Of a stretch of DNA of 64,000 bases, positions 42,383-51,726 are shown one piece after another. The translations under genes were made by a program, and so were the position numbers. This stretch comes from Rhizobium sp. NZLR1. Its GTDB lineage: Bacteria; Pseudomonadota; Alphaproteobacteria; Rhizobiales; Rhizobiaceae. Location of the stretch: positions 2,051,501 to 2,115,500 of the forward strand of contig NZ_CP071632.1 in NCBI RefSeq assembly GCF_017357385.1. Direction: 5' to 3'. Each line of letters begins with the position of its first letter. Within the stretch, counting starts at the first letter, position 1. The notes under the pieces were generated by a model, which saw only the letters and a program-made list of their open reading frames with translations, did not search any database and was not told the DNA's origin.

Positions 42383-43573
42383 ATGAAAGACAAAGACAGC
42401 TTGCTGCAGAATGCCGGCATCAACACCCGCCTGACCCATATCGGCAACGACCCCTTCGACTATCACGGCTTCGTCAATCCGCCGGTCGTGCACGCCTCGA
42501 CAGTCTTGTTCCCGAATGCGCGGACAATGGAGACGCGCGCGCAGAAATATACCTACGGAACGCGCGGCACCCCGACGACGGACGCACTCTGCGAAGCGAT
42601 CGACGCACTCGAAGGCTCGGCCGGCACGATCCTCGTTCCCTCGGGTCTTGCGGCCGTCACCATTCCGTTCCTGGGTTTCGTCGCTGCCGGCGACCATGCG
42701 CTCGTCGTCGATTCGGTCTACGGACCGACGCGCCATTTCTGCGACACGATGTTGAAGCGTCTTGGCGTCGAGGTGGAATATTACGATCCGGCGATCGGCG
42801 CCGGCATCGAGGGCCTGTTCCGGCCGAACACCAAGCTCGTTCACACCGAAGCTCCCGGCTCCAACACCTTTGAGATGCAGGATATTCCGGCAATCTCGGT
42901 GGTTGCGCACCGCCACGGCGCCGTCGTCATGATGGACAATACCTGGGCGACGCCGCTCTATTTCCGACCGCTCGATCATGGCGTCGACATCTCAGTCCAC
43001 GCATCGACGAAATATCCGTCCGGCCATTCCGATATCCTGCTCGGAACGGTGTCGGCCAATGCCGAACACTGGGAGCGGCTGAAGGAAGCAAACGGTGTGC
43101 TCGGCATCTGCGGCGCACCGGATGACGCCTACCAGATTCTGCGCGGATTGCGTACCATGGGCCTGCGCCTCGAGCGGCACTATGAAAGCGCGCTTGATAT
43201 TGCAGAATGGCTGGAGGGCAGGGAGGGCGTCGCCCGCGTGCTGCATCCGGCCCTGCCGAGCTTTCCCTCTCACCATCTCTGGAAGCGCGATTTCAAGGGC
43301 GCCAGCGGCATCTTTTCCTTCGTGCTTGCCGCGGATGGTCCCGAGAAAGCTAGAGCAAAAGCGCATGCCTTCCTCGATGCGCTGAGGATTTTCGGTCTCG
43401 GCTATTCCTGGGGCGGCTATGAGAGCCTCGCTTTGCACGCCTATCTCAACGACCGCAAGGTCGCCAAGGCTCCGACCGACGGTGCGGTCATCCGCCTGCA
43501 GATCGGCATCGAGGATGTGGTTGACCTCAAGGCTGATATCGAACGGGGCTTTGCGGCGGCAAGCGCGGTCTGA
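42383..43573 (+). CDS. metC: Cystathionine beta-lyase
   Basis: 396 residues, a PLP-dependent trans-sulfuration enzyme. KYTYGTRGTPTTDALCEAID near residue 55, LVPSGLAAVTIPFLGFVAAG near 90, VVMMDNTWATPLYFRPLDHG near 185 and HASTKYPSGHSDILLG with the PLP Lys near 211 identify the Cys/Met metabolism PLP family, MetC type. It cleaves cystathionine to homocysteine, pyruvate and ammonia. The start at MKDKDSLLQNAG is chosen because upstream codons are not conserved-looking. It stands alone, divergent from aapJ. Confidence 0.92.
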   Translation: MKDKDSLLQNAGINTRLTHIGNDPFDYHGFVNPPVVHASTVLFPNARTMETRAQKYTYGTRGTPTTDALCEAIDALEGSAGTILVPSGLAAVTIPFLGFVAAGDHALVVDSVYGPTRHFCDTMLKRLGVEVEYYDPAIGAGIEGLFRPNTKLVHTEAPGSNTFEMQDIPAISVVAHRHGAVVMMDNTWATPLYFRPLDHGVDISVHASTKYPSGHSDILLGTVSANAEHWERLKEANGVLGICGAPDDAYQILRGLRTMGLRLERHYESALDIAEWLEGREGVARVLHPALPSFPSHHLWKRDFKGASGIFSFVLAADGPEKARAKAHAFLDALRIFGLGYSWGGYESLALHAYLNDRKVAKAPTDGAVIRLQIGIEDVVDLKADIERGFAAASAV

Positions 43574-43606
43574 GCGATACCGGGCGCTGGCCGGGCTTGC
43601 GGCGTT

Positions 43607-44761
43607 TTATGGTAGGCCCAGAGCGCGATAGCCGTAGATCCAGTCGAGATCCGCCGCCAGGCTTTGCGGCGGCTTGAGGCCGAGCACGAGATCGCGGCCG
43701 ATCCGGATCGGCCCTTTCGCATGATAGGCAAACCGATTGAAGGCGCCGCGCTGGCGAAGCTTGGCAATGCGTGGCGCTCGATGTCTTTCGAAGAGCAATA
43801 GGGCCTCCGCCACCGGACGGTTGGAAAGAAATGCGGCAAGTTCGTAGGCGTCTTCGATCGCCATGGCCGCTCCCTGTGCGGCAAACGGCATCATCGCATG
43901 CGCGGCGTCGCCGATCAGCACAGTCTTGCGGCCATCCTGCCACGCACCAGCGCTGGTCTCGAACAGCGGCCAGAAGGTCAGCGTCCGGTGTTGTTCGAGC
44001 AGCGAGACGATCGCGGCGTTCCAGCCGGAAAAGCGGCTCCTGATCTGGGCACGCTGCTCGGCCGTCGGTTCGCTTTGCCAGGCCTGCGGTGCGCTATTGC
44101 CGGCGGTGATCGCCACCATGTTGAAGCTGCCGGTCTCCCTTAAGGGGTAACAGACGAGATGCGCCGAACCGCCGAGAAACGCCGAAACGCTTGTCCGGTC
44201 GAGGAAACCGGGCGCCGCATCCTCGGCAATGGTAAAGCGGTAGGCGATATTGCCGGAAAAGTGCGGTGAGGGGCTGCCCTGAACGGATTGCCGGAGCTTC
44301 GACCAGACGCCGTCGGCGCCGATGATGACATCGGCGTCGCGCTCGAAAGGCGGCAGCGTCGCGTCCATCCGGACTCCGAGGTGAAGCCGGCAGAGCGGAT
44401 CGGTCTCGACCGCAGCGAGAAGCGCTTTCTGCAATGTGCTGCGATGCAGGACACCATAGGGAGCGCCCCAGCGTTGCCGCACGAATTTGCCTGCTGGCAC
44501 CGCTGCGAGCTGGCGCAGCGAACTGCCGGATATTAGCCGGATTGCCTCAGGCTCGAGCCAGGCCTTCGACAGCCCTTCAAGGACACCGAGTTCGGCAAGG
44601 ATGCGGGAGGCGTTCGGCGAAACCTGCAATCCGGCGCCGATGTCGGCAAGTTCGCCTGCCTGCTCGAAGATGTCAGAGCTGATGCCCCGGCGCGAAAGCG
44701 AAAGCGCAGCGGTCAGCCCTGATATCCCGGCGCCGATGATGGCAGCATGTTCGACCGGCAT
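43607..44761 (-). CDS. FAD-dependent monooxygenase (salicylate-hydroxylase-like)
   Basis: 384 residues. The Rossmann dinucleotide motif is AAIIGAGISGLTAALSLSRR at residue 6. DVIIGADGVWSKLR near 145 matches the DG motif, and TVLIGDAAHAMMPFAAQGAA near 285 is the GD motif of group A flavin hydroxylases, close to 3-hydroxybenzoate 6- or salicylate 1-hydroxylase. Substrate is not determinable from sequence. It converges with metC and is 24 bases downstream of the small zinc-finger gene in the same direction. Confidence 0.9.
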   Translation of the reverse strand: MPVEHAAIIGAGISGLTAALSLSRRGISSDIFEQAGELADIGAGLQVSPNASRILAELGVLEGLSKAWLEPEAIRLISGSSLRQLAAVPAGKFVRQRWGAPYGVLHRSTLQKALLAAVETDPLCRLHLGVRMDATLPPFERDADVIIGADGVWSKLRQSVQGSPSPHFSGNIAYRFTIAEDAAPGFLDRTSVSAFLGGSAHLVCYPLRETGSFNMVAITAGNSAPQAWQSEPTAEQRAQIRSRFSGWNAAIVSLLEQHRTLTFWPLFETSAGAWQDGRKTVLIGDAAHAMMPFAAQGAAMAIEDAYELAAFLSNRPVAEALLLFERHRAPRIAKLRQRGAFNRFAYHAKGPIRIGRDLVLGLKPPQSLAADLDWIYGYRALGLP

Positions 44762-44785
44762 TATCCGTCCGATCCGTCTCGGCGG

Positions 44786-45031
44786 TTAGGCCGCCTTCAC
44801 GTGGAAAACGCAGCCGGCCGGATTGGTCTGGCTGGACTTGAGCGCGGAATTGAAGCGATAGAGAGTCGAGCAGTAGGAACAGACCTTCTCGTTATCGTCA
44901 CCCATGTCGATGAAGATATGCGGATGGTCGAACGGGGCCGAAGCGCCGGTGCACATGAATTCCTTGACGCCGACTTCGATAACCCGGTGACCGCCGTCGT
45001 TCTGGAAGTGGGGAATGTTGTGACCGGCCAT
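44786..45031 (-). CDS. Zinc-finger domain protein (NDUFS6/CHCC type)
   Basis: 81 residues, MAGHNIPHFQNDGGHRVIEV. The ligands are visible as EFMCTGASAPFDHPHIFIDM with Cys and His, and VCSYCSTLYRF with a CxxC. This matches the zf-CHCC family, whose mitochondrial relative NDUFS6 belongs to complex I. Bacterial function is unclear. The start at 45031 is chosen over 45217 because the longer part overlaps the divergent hydrolase gene and is not conserved-looking. Confidence 0.88.
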   Translation of the reverse strand: MAGHNIPHFQNDGGHRVIEVGVKEFMCTGASAPFDHPHIFIDMGDDNEKVCSYCSTLYRFNSALKSSQTNPAGCVFHVKAA

Positions 45032-45189
45032 ATCGCTCTCCGAATGCTTTGAAATGTGCGCGGACCTTATAAGCCTTCGCCGCAAATGTGTAGAGCCAAA
45101 GCGCCGCGCCAGGCACAGTTTTTGGCCACAGTTTTTGGCTTCACGATGAAAGATCGCTCGACTATGGTCGCGCCAAAAAGGAAGACCTG

Positions 45190-45975
45190 ATGAACCTGAA
45201 TACGCCTGTATTTTCAAGCTTCACCCATGACGGATTGCAGCTCGCCTTCTTTGATGAGGGCGATCCGGCCGGCGAGCCTGTTCTGTTGATCCACGGTTTT
45301 GCTTCGACGGCAAACGTCAACTGGGTGCATCCGGGCTGGCTGAAGACGCTTGGCGATGCCGGCTATCGGGTGATCGCCATCGACAATCGCGGCCACGGCG
45401 CAAGCGACAAACCGCACGATTCCGAAGCCTATCGCCCCTGGGTGATGGCCGGCGATGCGATCGCGCTGCTGGACCATCTCGGCATGCCGCAAGCCAATGT
45501 CATGGGCTATTCGATGGGCGCGCGCATTTCCGTCTTTGCCGCCCTTGCCAATCCGCATCGCGTCCGTTCACTGGTGCTCGGCGGCCTCGGCATCGGCATG
45601 ACCGACGGCGTCGGCGACTGGGACCCCATCGCCGACGCGCTGCTGGCTCCCTCGCTGGAAGACGTGACGCATGTCCGCGGCCGCATGTTCCGCGCCTTCG
45701 CCGACCAGACGAAAAGTGACCGCGTCGCTCTCGCCGACTGCATCCGCGGCTCGCGCGATCTCGTTGCCCGCTCGGATATCGCCGGGCTCGACGTGCCGAC
45801 GCTGATCGGCGTCGGCACCAGGGATGATATCGCCGGCTCGCCGCAGGAATTGGCGGCGCTGATGCCGAATGCCGAAGCGCTCGATATTCCGGGCCGCGAT
45901 CATATGCTCGCCGTCGGCGACAGGGTTTTCAAGCAGGCGGTGTTGGCCTTCTACGCGAGGGTTGCCAGAGGGTGA
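45190..45975 (+). CDS. Alpha/beta hydrolase
   Basis: 261 residues. The oxyanion region is LLIHGFASTANVNWVHPGW near residue 33, the DNRGHGASD strand near 71, the nucleophile elbow VMGYSMGARISVFAAL with Ser near 108, the acid in GVGTRDDIAG near 218 and the His in IPGRDHMLAVGD near 242. This is a serine hydrolase or esterase of the general family, cytosolic. Substrate unknown. It starts just upstream of, and divergent from, the zinc-finger gene. Confidence 0.9.
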   Translation: MNLNTPVFSSFTHDGLQLAFFDEGDPAGEPVLLIHGFASTANVNWVHPGWLKTLGDAGYRVIAIDNRGHGASDKPHDSEAYRPWVMAGDAIALLDHLGMPQANVMGYSMGARISVFAALANPHRVRSLVLGGLGIGMTDGVGDWDPIADALLAPSLEDVTHVRGRMFRAFADQTKSDRVALADCIRGSRDLVARSDIAGLDVPTLIGVGTRDDIAGSPQELAALMPNAEALDIPGRDHMLAVGDRVFKQAVLAFYARVARG

Positions 45976-46127
45976 TATTGCCGGTGACATCGGCGCTGAC
46001 ATCATCGTGATGCCGAAAAACCATGCTAAAAAACCATGGCGACGGCACCCATTTATGTTATTGGCGTTTTCCCCTATATATTGGCATTCCGAAAACGGCA
46101 TTCCGGCTGGCAACGAGGAGAGCGGCG

Positions 46128-46961
46128 ATGGTCGCAAAGACTGACATTCGAGCTTTTGAGACAGGCCAACCGTTGAAGGTGATGGACCCCATCTGGGATA
46201 ACCTGCGCGAGGAAGCCCGGCTCGCCGCCGAACGAGACCCGGTTCTTGCCGCCTTCCTCTACGCGACGGTGATCAACCATCGTTCGCTCGAGGAATGCGC
46301 CATCCATCGCATCTGCGAACGTCTCGATCATCCCGACATACAGGCGACCCTGCTTCGCCAGACCTTCGAGGAAATGCTCCTCGACTGGCCGGAGTGGAGC
46401 ACCATTCTGCGTGTCGATATCCAGGCCATCTACGACCGCGATCCCGCGTGCCTCCGCTTCATGGAAGCAGTGCTCTATTTCAAGGGCTTCCATGCGCTGC
46501 AGACACACCGTCTCGCGCATTGGCTGCTGAACCGCGGCCGTCGTGATTTCGCGCTCTATCTGCAGAGCCGCTCCTCCAGCGTCTTCCAGACCGACATCAA
46601 TCCGGCCGCTCGTATCGGCAAGGGCATTTTCCTCGATCACGCCACCGGCCTCGTCGTCGGCGAGACGGCGGTTATCGGCGACAACGTCTCGATCTTGCAT
46701 GGCGTCACGCTCGGCGGCACCGGCAAAGAGGGCGCCGACCGCCATCCGAAGATCGGCAGCGGCGTCATGATCGGTGCTGGCGCAAAGATCCTCGGCAATA
46801 TCGAGATCGGCTTCTGCTCACGCGTTGCCGCCGGCTCCGTCGTATTGAAGGCAGTTCCGCCCAAAAAGACAGTCGCCGGCGTGCCGGCCAAGGTCGTCGG
46901 CGAAGCCGGTTGTTCCGAGCCGTCGCGCAACATGGACCAGGTGATAGGCGCCGATATCTGA
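46128..46961 (+). CDS. cysE: Serine O-acetyltransferase
   Basis: 277 residues behind GAGGAGAGCGGCG. The N-terminal SATase domain (WDNLREEARLAAERDPVLAA then FLYATVINH) is followed by a left-handed beta-helix of hexapeptide repeats with the signature TDINPAARIGKGIFLDHATG and VVGETAVIGDNVSILHGVTL. It makes O-acetylserine from serine and acetyl-CoA, the first step of cysteine synthesis. The length is the standard for CysE. Its neighbours are not cysteine genes, as is usual in rhizobia. Confidence 0.95.
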   Translation: MVAKTDIRAFETGQPLKVMDPIWDNLREEARLAAERDPVLAAFLYATVINHRSLEECAIHRICERLDHPDIQATLLRQTFEEMLLDWPEWSTILRVDIQAIYDRDPACLRFMEAVLYFKGFHALQTHRLAHWLLNRGRRDFALYLQSRSSSVFQTDINPAARIGKGIFLDHATGLVVGETAVIGDNVSILHGVTLGGTGKEGADRHPKIGSGVMIGAGAKILGNIEIGFCSRVAAGSVVLKAVPPKKTVAGVPAKVVGEAGCSEPSRNMDQVIGADI

Positions 46962-47102
46962 GCGGCCGCCGGAGAAAAGGATCGGGTAAAATCGGCGGAA
47001 ACCGTGCGGGGACAGAAATTGCCATGTGGCAACCTTGCCTTTACACCGCTGCTTTTCCTGTGCAAGAAGCGGCCAATCAAGACCGTTTACGGAGATGACA
47101 GA

Positions 47103-47306
47103 GTGAAGCCTGAAGAAATCAAGAAGCTCGACGCCTATTTCAAACGCACGCTCAACCCGCAGGTCGCCGTCAAGGCGCGTCCGCGCAAGGATGATTCTGC
47201 GGAGGTCTATCTCGGCGAAGAATTTCTAGGCCTCGTCTATATCGATGACGAGGACGGCGATCGCTCCTACAACTTTTCGATGGCGATCCTCGACGTCGAT
47301 CTCTGA
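47103..47306 (+). CDS. DUF3126 family protein
   Basis: 67 residues from GTG 47103, with GGAGATGACAG upstream. KPEEIKKLDAYFKRTLNPQV then AVKARPRKDDSAEVYLGEEF and IDDEDGDRSYNFSMAILDVD correspond to DUF3126, a short Rhizobiales family of unknown function. The frame is open further upstream, but that part overlaps the untranslated region after cysE. It is followed directly by a strong terminator. Confidence 0.88.
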   Translation: MKPEEIKKLDAYFKRTLNPQVAVKARPRKDDSAEVYLGEEFLGLVYIDDEDGDRSYNFSMAILDVDL

Positions 47307-47326
47307 TCGTGTTCGAATGCGTTCAA

Positions 47327-47362
47327 AGGACCGAACGGCGCGATCCGTTCGGTCCTTTTTGT
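47327..47362 (+). terminator. Rho-independent terminator after DUF3126 gene
   Basis: A perfect 12-bp stem (AGGACCGAACGG paired with CCGTTCGGTCCT, 6-base loop) is followed by TTTTTGTTTTTT. Confidence 0.9.
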
Positions 47363-47579
47363 TTTTTGGCTGCCGAGCCAAAATTAATTTTAAAGCTTCC
47401 GGTTGCAGTGATCTGATATATATTAGCAAAATCAGTTAAAGACGTACGTGCCCCGGCGCGCATCCTTTGTTTTATTATTGCCACACAACTCATGGGAGTG
47501 CTGCAGCGCACAAGACTACTTGACTATTTGTGCGTTGCAGCTACCCTGCCGCCATCCCACAGCCTAATGGAGGACGGTC

Positions 47580-47951
47580 ATGTTCAACTTTGACGATGCA
47601 AACAGGAAGAGCAAGGAAGCCGTCGATACGGCGCTGAAAACCTATTCCGACACCACCAGGGGCTTCCAGGCGATTGCCGCCGAGGCCACGGACTATTCGA
47701 AGAAATCCTTTCAGGACGCGGTGACGCATTTCGAAACCCTGGCTGGCGTCAAGAGCTTCGAAGCCGCTTTCGAACTGCAGAGCAACTACGTCAAGGCATA
47801 TTTCGAAGGCTTCGTCTCCGAGACAACGAAGCTCAGCGAGATGTATGCCGATCTGGCCAAATCCGCTTACAAGCCCTATGAAGCGCCTGTAGCCGCTGCC
47901 GTCGCCAAGACCACCAAGCCGGCGCCGATTTCGACGCCTGCTGCCGCCTGA
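47580..47951 (+). CDS. Phasin family protein
   Basis: 123 residues. Helical sequence MFNFDDANRKSKEAVDTALK, GFQAIAAEATDYSKKSFQDA, VTHFETLAGVKSFEAAFELQ and SNYVKAYFEGFVSETTKLSE is the Phasin_2 pattern (amphipathic helices that coat polyhydroxybutyrate granules), followed by an Ala/Pro-rich tail. It acts at the surface of storage granules in the cytoplasm. A single gene with its own promoter region and terminator. Confidence 0.92.
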   Translation: MFNFDDANRKSKEAVDTALKTYSDTTRGFQAIAAEATDYSKKSFQDAVTHFETLAGVKSFEAAFELQSNYVKAYFEGFVSETTKLSEMYADLAKSAYKPYEAPVAAAVAKTTKPAPISTPAAA

Positions 47952-47995
47952 ACTGATTCTGCAGGCGCAACCTGCGCTACATATTGAAAAATGAG

Positions 47996-48027
47996 GACCG
48001 GCTACGCATCTGTAGCCGGTCTTTTTG
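47996..48027 (+). terminator. Rho-independent terminator after phasin gene
   Basis: The 10-bp stem GACCGGCTAC (47996-48005) with GTAGCCGGTC (48012-48021), 6-base loop, is followed by TTTTTGTTT. Confidence 0.9.
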
Positions 48028-48236
48028 TTTCCACTTTCGCCGCAACGCCTCCATGGGATCGGCCGGGGACTTTTTTGGTCTTTCCCGTGCATGCCGGCCA
48101 TTTCTTGATTGCAGTGACTGACAGGGGGCTTAAAATCGGCCTATTATGAACTAAGTTAGTGTTTCAGATATTCGGCGGGAAAAGCACCCTCCCATGCTCC
48201 GCCGGATTGCTTGAGGCCGGATTGCTTGAGGAATGA

Positions 48237-48593
48237 ATGACAATGATCGCAAAGCCGATCCGGATGCAGAATGACGGCGAAAGGAACGGGGAGAACGGAA
48301 ATCGAACCTCGGTCATCACACGCACCAAGCCGAAGACCAAGAAGCCCAATCTCTACCGCGTGCTGCTTTTGAATGATGACTACACTCCCATGGAATTCGT
48401 CATCCACATTCTGGAGCGTTTTTTTCAAAAGGATCGTGAAAGTGCCACCCGCATTATGCTCCATGTCCACAACCACGGCGTCGGCGAATGCGGAATATTC
48501 ACATACGAGGTAGCGGAAACGAAGGTCAGCCAGGTGATGGACTTCGCCCGGCAGCACCAGCATCCGCTGCAATGCGTCATGGAAAAGAAGTGA
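48237..48593 (+). CDS. clpS: ATP-dependent Clp protease adaptor ClpS
   Basis: 118 residues. The adaptor core [20 protein letters not shown] near residue 37, then [20 protein letters not shown] and [20 protein letters not shown], holds the N-degron pocket (ND in [11 protein letters not shown]). ClpS binds substrates with destabilising N-termini and hands them to ClpA. The N-terminal extension is long and charged, as in other alphaproteobacterial ClpS1. The ATG at 48243 is an equally good start. It is 10 bases before clpA and co-transcribed. Confidence 0.95.
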   Translation: MTMIAKPIRMQNDGERNGENGNRTSVITRTKPKTKKPNLYRVLLLNDDYTPMEFVIHILERFFQKDRESATRIMLHVHNHGVGECGIFTYEVAETKVSQVMDFARQHQHPLQCVMEKK

Positions 48594-48603
48594 GGATCTG
48601 AAC

Positions 48604-51096
48604 GTGCCAACATTTTCGCCTAGCTTAGAGAAGGCGCTCCATCAGGCACTGACCTTTGCCAATGAGCGGCACCACGAATATGCGACGCTTGAGCATCTGC
48701 TGCTCGCCCTGATCGACGATGCCGATGCGGCCGCGGTCATGGGAGCCTGCAATGTCGATCTCGACGCGCTGCGCAAAACGCTCGTCGAATATGTCGATAA
48801 TGAACTTTCCAATCTGATCACCGGTTATGACGAGGATTCGAAGCCGACCTCCGGCTTCCAGCGTGTCATCCAGCGTGCCGTCATCCACGTGCAATCGTCC
48901 GGCCGCGAAGAAGTGACCGGCGCCAATGTGCTCGTTGCGATCTTCGCCGAGCGCGAAAGCCATGCCGCCTATTTCCTGCAGGAGCAGGAGATGACCCGCT
49001 ACGATGCCGTCAACTATATCTCGCACGGTATCGGAAAGCGCCCGGGTGCTTCGGACGCTCGCCCCCCGCGCGGCGCCGAGGACGAAGCCGAAAGCAGCAA
49101 GCCGACGGCCCGCGGCGGCGAGGAAGAGGGCGGCCCCAAGAAGCAGCAGGATGCGCTCAAGGCCTATTGCGTCAATCTCAACGAGAAAGCCAAGGGCGGC
49201 AAGATCGACCCGCTGATCGGCCGTCACGCCGAGGTGAGCCGCACCATCCAGATCCTGTGCCGCCGTTCGAAGAATAATCCGCTCTACGTCGGTGATCCCG
49301 GCGTCGGCAAGACGGCGATCGCCGAAGGGCTTGCCAAGCGCATCGTCGAAGGCAAGGTTCCGGAAGCGCTGGCCGACGCGACGATTTTCTCGCTCGACAT
49401 GGGCACGCTGCTCGCCGGCACGCGCTACCGCGGCGATTTCGAGGAGCGCCTGAAGCAGGTCGTCAAGGAACTGGAAGAATATCCGGGTGCCGTGCTCTTC
49501 ATCGATGAGATTCACACGGTGATCGGCGCCGGCGCCACCTCGGGGGGCGCGATGGATGCATCGAACCTTCTGAAGCCGGCTCTGTCGTCGGGCGCGATCC
49601 GTTGCATCGGCTCGACCACCTACAAGGAATATCGCCAGTTCTTCGAGAAGGACCGGGCGCTGGTTCGCAGATTCCAGAAAATCGACGTCAGCGAGCCGTC
49701 GATCGAAGATGCGATCGAGATCATGAAGGGCCTCAAGCCCTATTTCGAAGAGTATCACCACCTGCGCTATTCGAACGATGCCATCAAGTCGGCCGTCGAA
49801 CTTTCGGCCCGCTATATCTCCGACCGCAAGTTGCCGGATAAGGCAATCGACGTCATCGACGAAACCGGTGCGGCCCAGATGCTGCTGCCGCCGTCAAAGC
49901 GCCGCAAGCTGATCACCGAAAAGGAGATCGAGGCGACGGTCGCCACGATGGCGCGCATTCCGCCGAAGACCGTCTCCAAAGACGACGAAGCGGTGCTCGC
50001 CAATCTCGAGAAGGAACTGCGTTCGGTCGTCTATGGTCAGGATATCGCGATCGAAGCCCTTTCGACCTCGATCAAGCTCGCCCGTGCCGGCCTGCGTGAG
50101 CCGAACAAGCCGATAGGTGCTTATGTCTTCTCCGGTCCGACCGGCGTCGGCAAGACCGAGGTGGCAAAGCAGCTGGCATCGTCGCTCGGTGTCGAGCTTC
50201 TGCGCTTCGACATGTCGGAATATATGGAGCGGCACACGGTGTCGCGTCTGCTCGGAGCGCCTCCCGGCTATGTCGGCTTCGACCAGGGCGGCCTTCTGAC
50301 CGACGGCGTCGACCAGCACCCGCATTGTGTGGTGTTGCTCGACGAAATCGAGAAGGCGCATCCCGACATCTACAATATCCTGCTGCAGGTCATGGACCAC
50401 GGCACGCTGACCGACCATAACGGCAAGAAGATCGACTTCCGTAACGTCATCCTGATCATGACGACGAATGCGGGCGCCTCGGAAATGGCCAAGGCGGCGA
50501 TCGGATTTGGCTCGTCCAAGCGCACCGGCGAGGACGAGGAGGCGCTGACCCGCCTGTTCACGCCGGAGTTCCGCAACCGTCTCGACGCGATCATTCCTTT
50601 CGCGGCGCTGCCGACGGCTGTGATCCACAAGGTCGTACAGAAGTTCATCATGCAGCTGGAGGCCCAGCTTTCCGAAAGGAACGTCACCTTCGACCTGCAT
50701 GAGGATGCGATCGCCTGGCTTTCGGAAAAGGGTTACGACGAGAAGATGGGCGCCCGCCCGCTTGCCCGCGTCATCCAGGACACCATCAAGAAGCCGCTGG
50801 CCAACGAGATCCTCTTCGGCAAGCTGAAGAAGGGTGGCGTCGTCAACGTCACCGTCGGCCCGAAGGAAGACGGCAAGCCGGGCATCGTGCTGGAAGCCAT
50901 ACCGGAGACGGCGCCGATCAAGCCGAAGCCGGAGGCTGAAGTCACCCATCCCGAAGCCGACGACCACGGTGATGGCGAACTGAAGACGAAGGCCGCCCCC
51001 AAGACCCGCGCCAAGGCGGTCCCACAGGCCGAGCCTGAGGTCCGCGATGCGCCCAAGAAGGGCAGCGCGGTTCCGAAGGTTCCACGCAAGAAGTGA
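48604..51096 (+). CDS. clpA: ATP-dependent Clp protease ATPase subunit ClpA
   Basis: 830 residues from GTG 48604. The Clp-N domain spans residues 1-145, followed by a charged linker (about 145-190). AAA+ module 1 has Walker [14 protein letters not shown] near 232, and module 2 has [19 protein letters not shown] near 511. The C-terminal part is longer than in enteric ClpA and ends in a low-complexity Lys/Pro/Ala tail from about residue 770. ClpA unfolds substrates for ClpP; clpS directly precedes it, and clpP is not in the window. Confidence 0.96.
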   Translation: MPTFSPSLEKALHQALTFANERHHEYATLEHLLLALIDDADAAAVMGACNVDLDALRKTLVEYVDNELSNLITGYDEDSKPTSGFQRVIQRAVIHVQSSGREEVTGANVLVAIFAERESHAAYFLQEQEMTRYDAVNYISHGIGKRPGASDARPPRGAEDEAESSKPTARGGEEEGGPKKQQDALKAYCVNLNEKAKGGKIDPLIGRHAEVSRTIQILCRRSKNNPLYVGDPGVGKTAIAEGLAKRIVEGKVPEALADATIFSLDMGTLLAGTRYRGDFEERLKQVVKELEEYPGAVLFIDEIHTVIGAGATSGGAMDASNLLKPALSSGAIRCIGSTTYKEYRQFFEKDRALVRRFQKIDVSEPSIEDAIEIMKGLKPYFEEYHHLRYSNDAIKSAVELSARYISDRKLPDKAIDVIDETGAAQMLLPPSKRRKLITEKEIEATVATMARIPPKTVSKDDEAVLANLEKELRSVVYGQDIAIEALSTSIKLARAGLREPNKPIGAYVFSGPTGVGKTEVAKQLASSLGVELLRFDMSEYMERHTVSRLLGAPPGYVGFDQGGLLTDGVDQHPHCVVLLDEIEKAHPDIYNILLQVMDHGTLTDHNGKKIDFRNVILIMTTNAGASEMAKAAIGFGSSKRTGEDEEALTRLFTPEFRNRLDAIIPFAALPTAVIHKVVQKFIMQLEAQLSERNVTFDLHEDAIAWLSEKGYDEKMGARPLARVIQDTIKKPLANEILFGKLKKGGVVNVTVGPKEDGKPGIVLEAIPETAPIKPKPEAEVTHPEADDHGDGELKTKAAPKTRAKAVPQAEPEVRDAPKKGSAVPKVPRKK

Positions 51097-51117
51097 GCTT
51101 TCGTCATTGAATTGGAA

Positions 51118-51146
51118 AAGGCCGCGTCATCCGCGGCCTTTTTCGG
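51118..51146. terminator. Terminator between clpA and HIT gene
   Basis: AAGGCCGCG and CGCGGCCTT (9-bp stem, 5-base loop) with AAAAGG before and TTTTTC after. It can serve both converging genes. Confidence 0.9.
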
Positions 51147-51187
51147 TTTATGCTCTTTCCTCTGCCTCGCGTCGGCAAGGGTCGATG

Positions 51188-51613
51188 TCAGGCCAGTGCC
51201 GCCCTGATCTTTTCGGCATTGGCGGCAAGCACGGCGCCATCCTCCATCTTACCGGAATGCGGCTTGAGTGCTGCGCCCTCGTGGCGCGGGATGATGTGGA
51301 AATGCAGATGAAACACCGTTTGCCCGGCCGCCGGTTCATTGAACTGGGCGATGAACACGCCGTCGGCGTCGAAGACCTCCTTGACCGCTTTGGCGATCTT
51401 CTGAACGACGGTAATCGCATGGGAGAGGGTGGCTGGATCGGCATCGAGAATATTGCGCGACGCTGCCTTCGGCACGACGAGCACATGGCCCGGCGCCTGC
51501 GGCATCACATCCATAAAAGCGACCGTATGCTGGTCCTCATAGATACGGTGCGAGGGGATTTCGCCGCGCAGGATCTTGGCGAAGATATTTTTGTCGTCAT
51601 AGACGCTGGTCAT
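51188..51613 (-). CDS. HIT family protein
   Basis: 141 residues. The histidine triad is HLHFHIIPRH near residue 98, preceded by FNEPAAGQTVFH, and the N-terminus (DDKNIFAKILRGEIPSHRIY) is typical for HinT-like nucleotide hydrolases that cleave AMP-lysine or related phosphoramidates. Cytosolic. Single gene. Confidence 0.93.
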   Translation of the reverse strand: MTSVYDDKNIFAKILRGEIPSHRIYEDQHTVAFMDVMPQAPGHVLVVPKAASRNILDADPATLSHAITVVQKIAKAVKEVFDADGVFIAQFNEPAAGQTVFHLHFHIIPRHEGAALKPHSGKMEDGAVLAANAEKIRAALA

Positions 51614-51639
51614 TGCGAAATCTCCTCATGTCCTCAAGC

Positions 51640-51694
51640 TTTTTGTTTTGCATGTCGTTATCCCGTAACCGCTGCACACTTCCGGGCGACATGC
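51640..51694. repeat. Rhizobial REP-like palindromic repeat, copy 2
   Basis: GCATGTCG at the left and CGACATGC at the right form the arms of an imperfect hairpin around CCGTAACCGCTGCACACTTC. It matches copy 1 at 36632 over most of its length, including the TTTGTTTT in front. Confidence 0.65.
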
Positions 51695-51726
51695 CGTGAT
51701 CGGGTAACGCGGCCGGCGAGGCAGCG

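Noticed and set aside
45031..45217. Longer N-terminus for the zinc-finger protein
   Set aside because: It would overlap the divergent hydrolase start and adds 62 residues that do not resemble the family.
48625..50967. Long minus-strand ORFs (378 and 357 codons) opposite clpA
   Set aside because: They are antisense shadows of a conserved gene with strong codon bias; no protein-like motifs.
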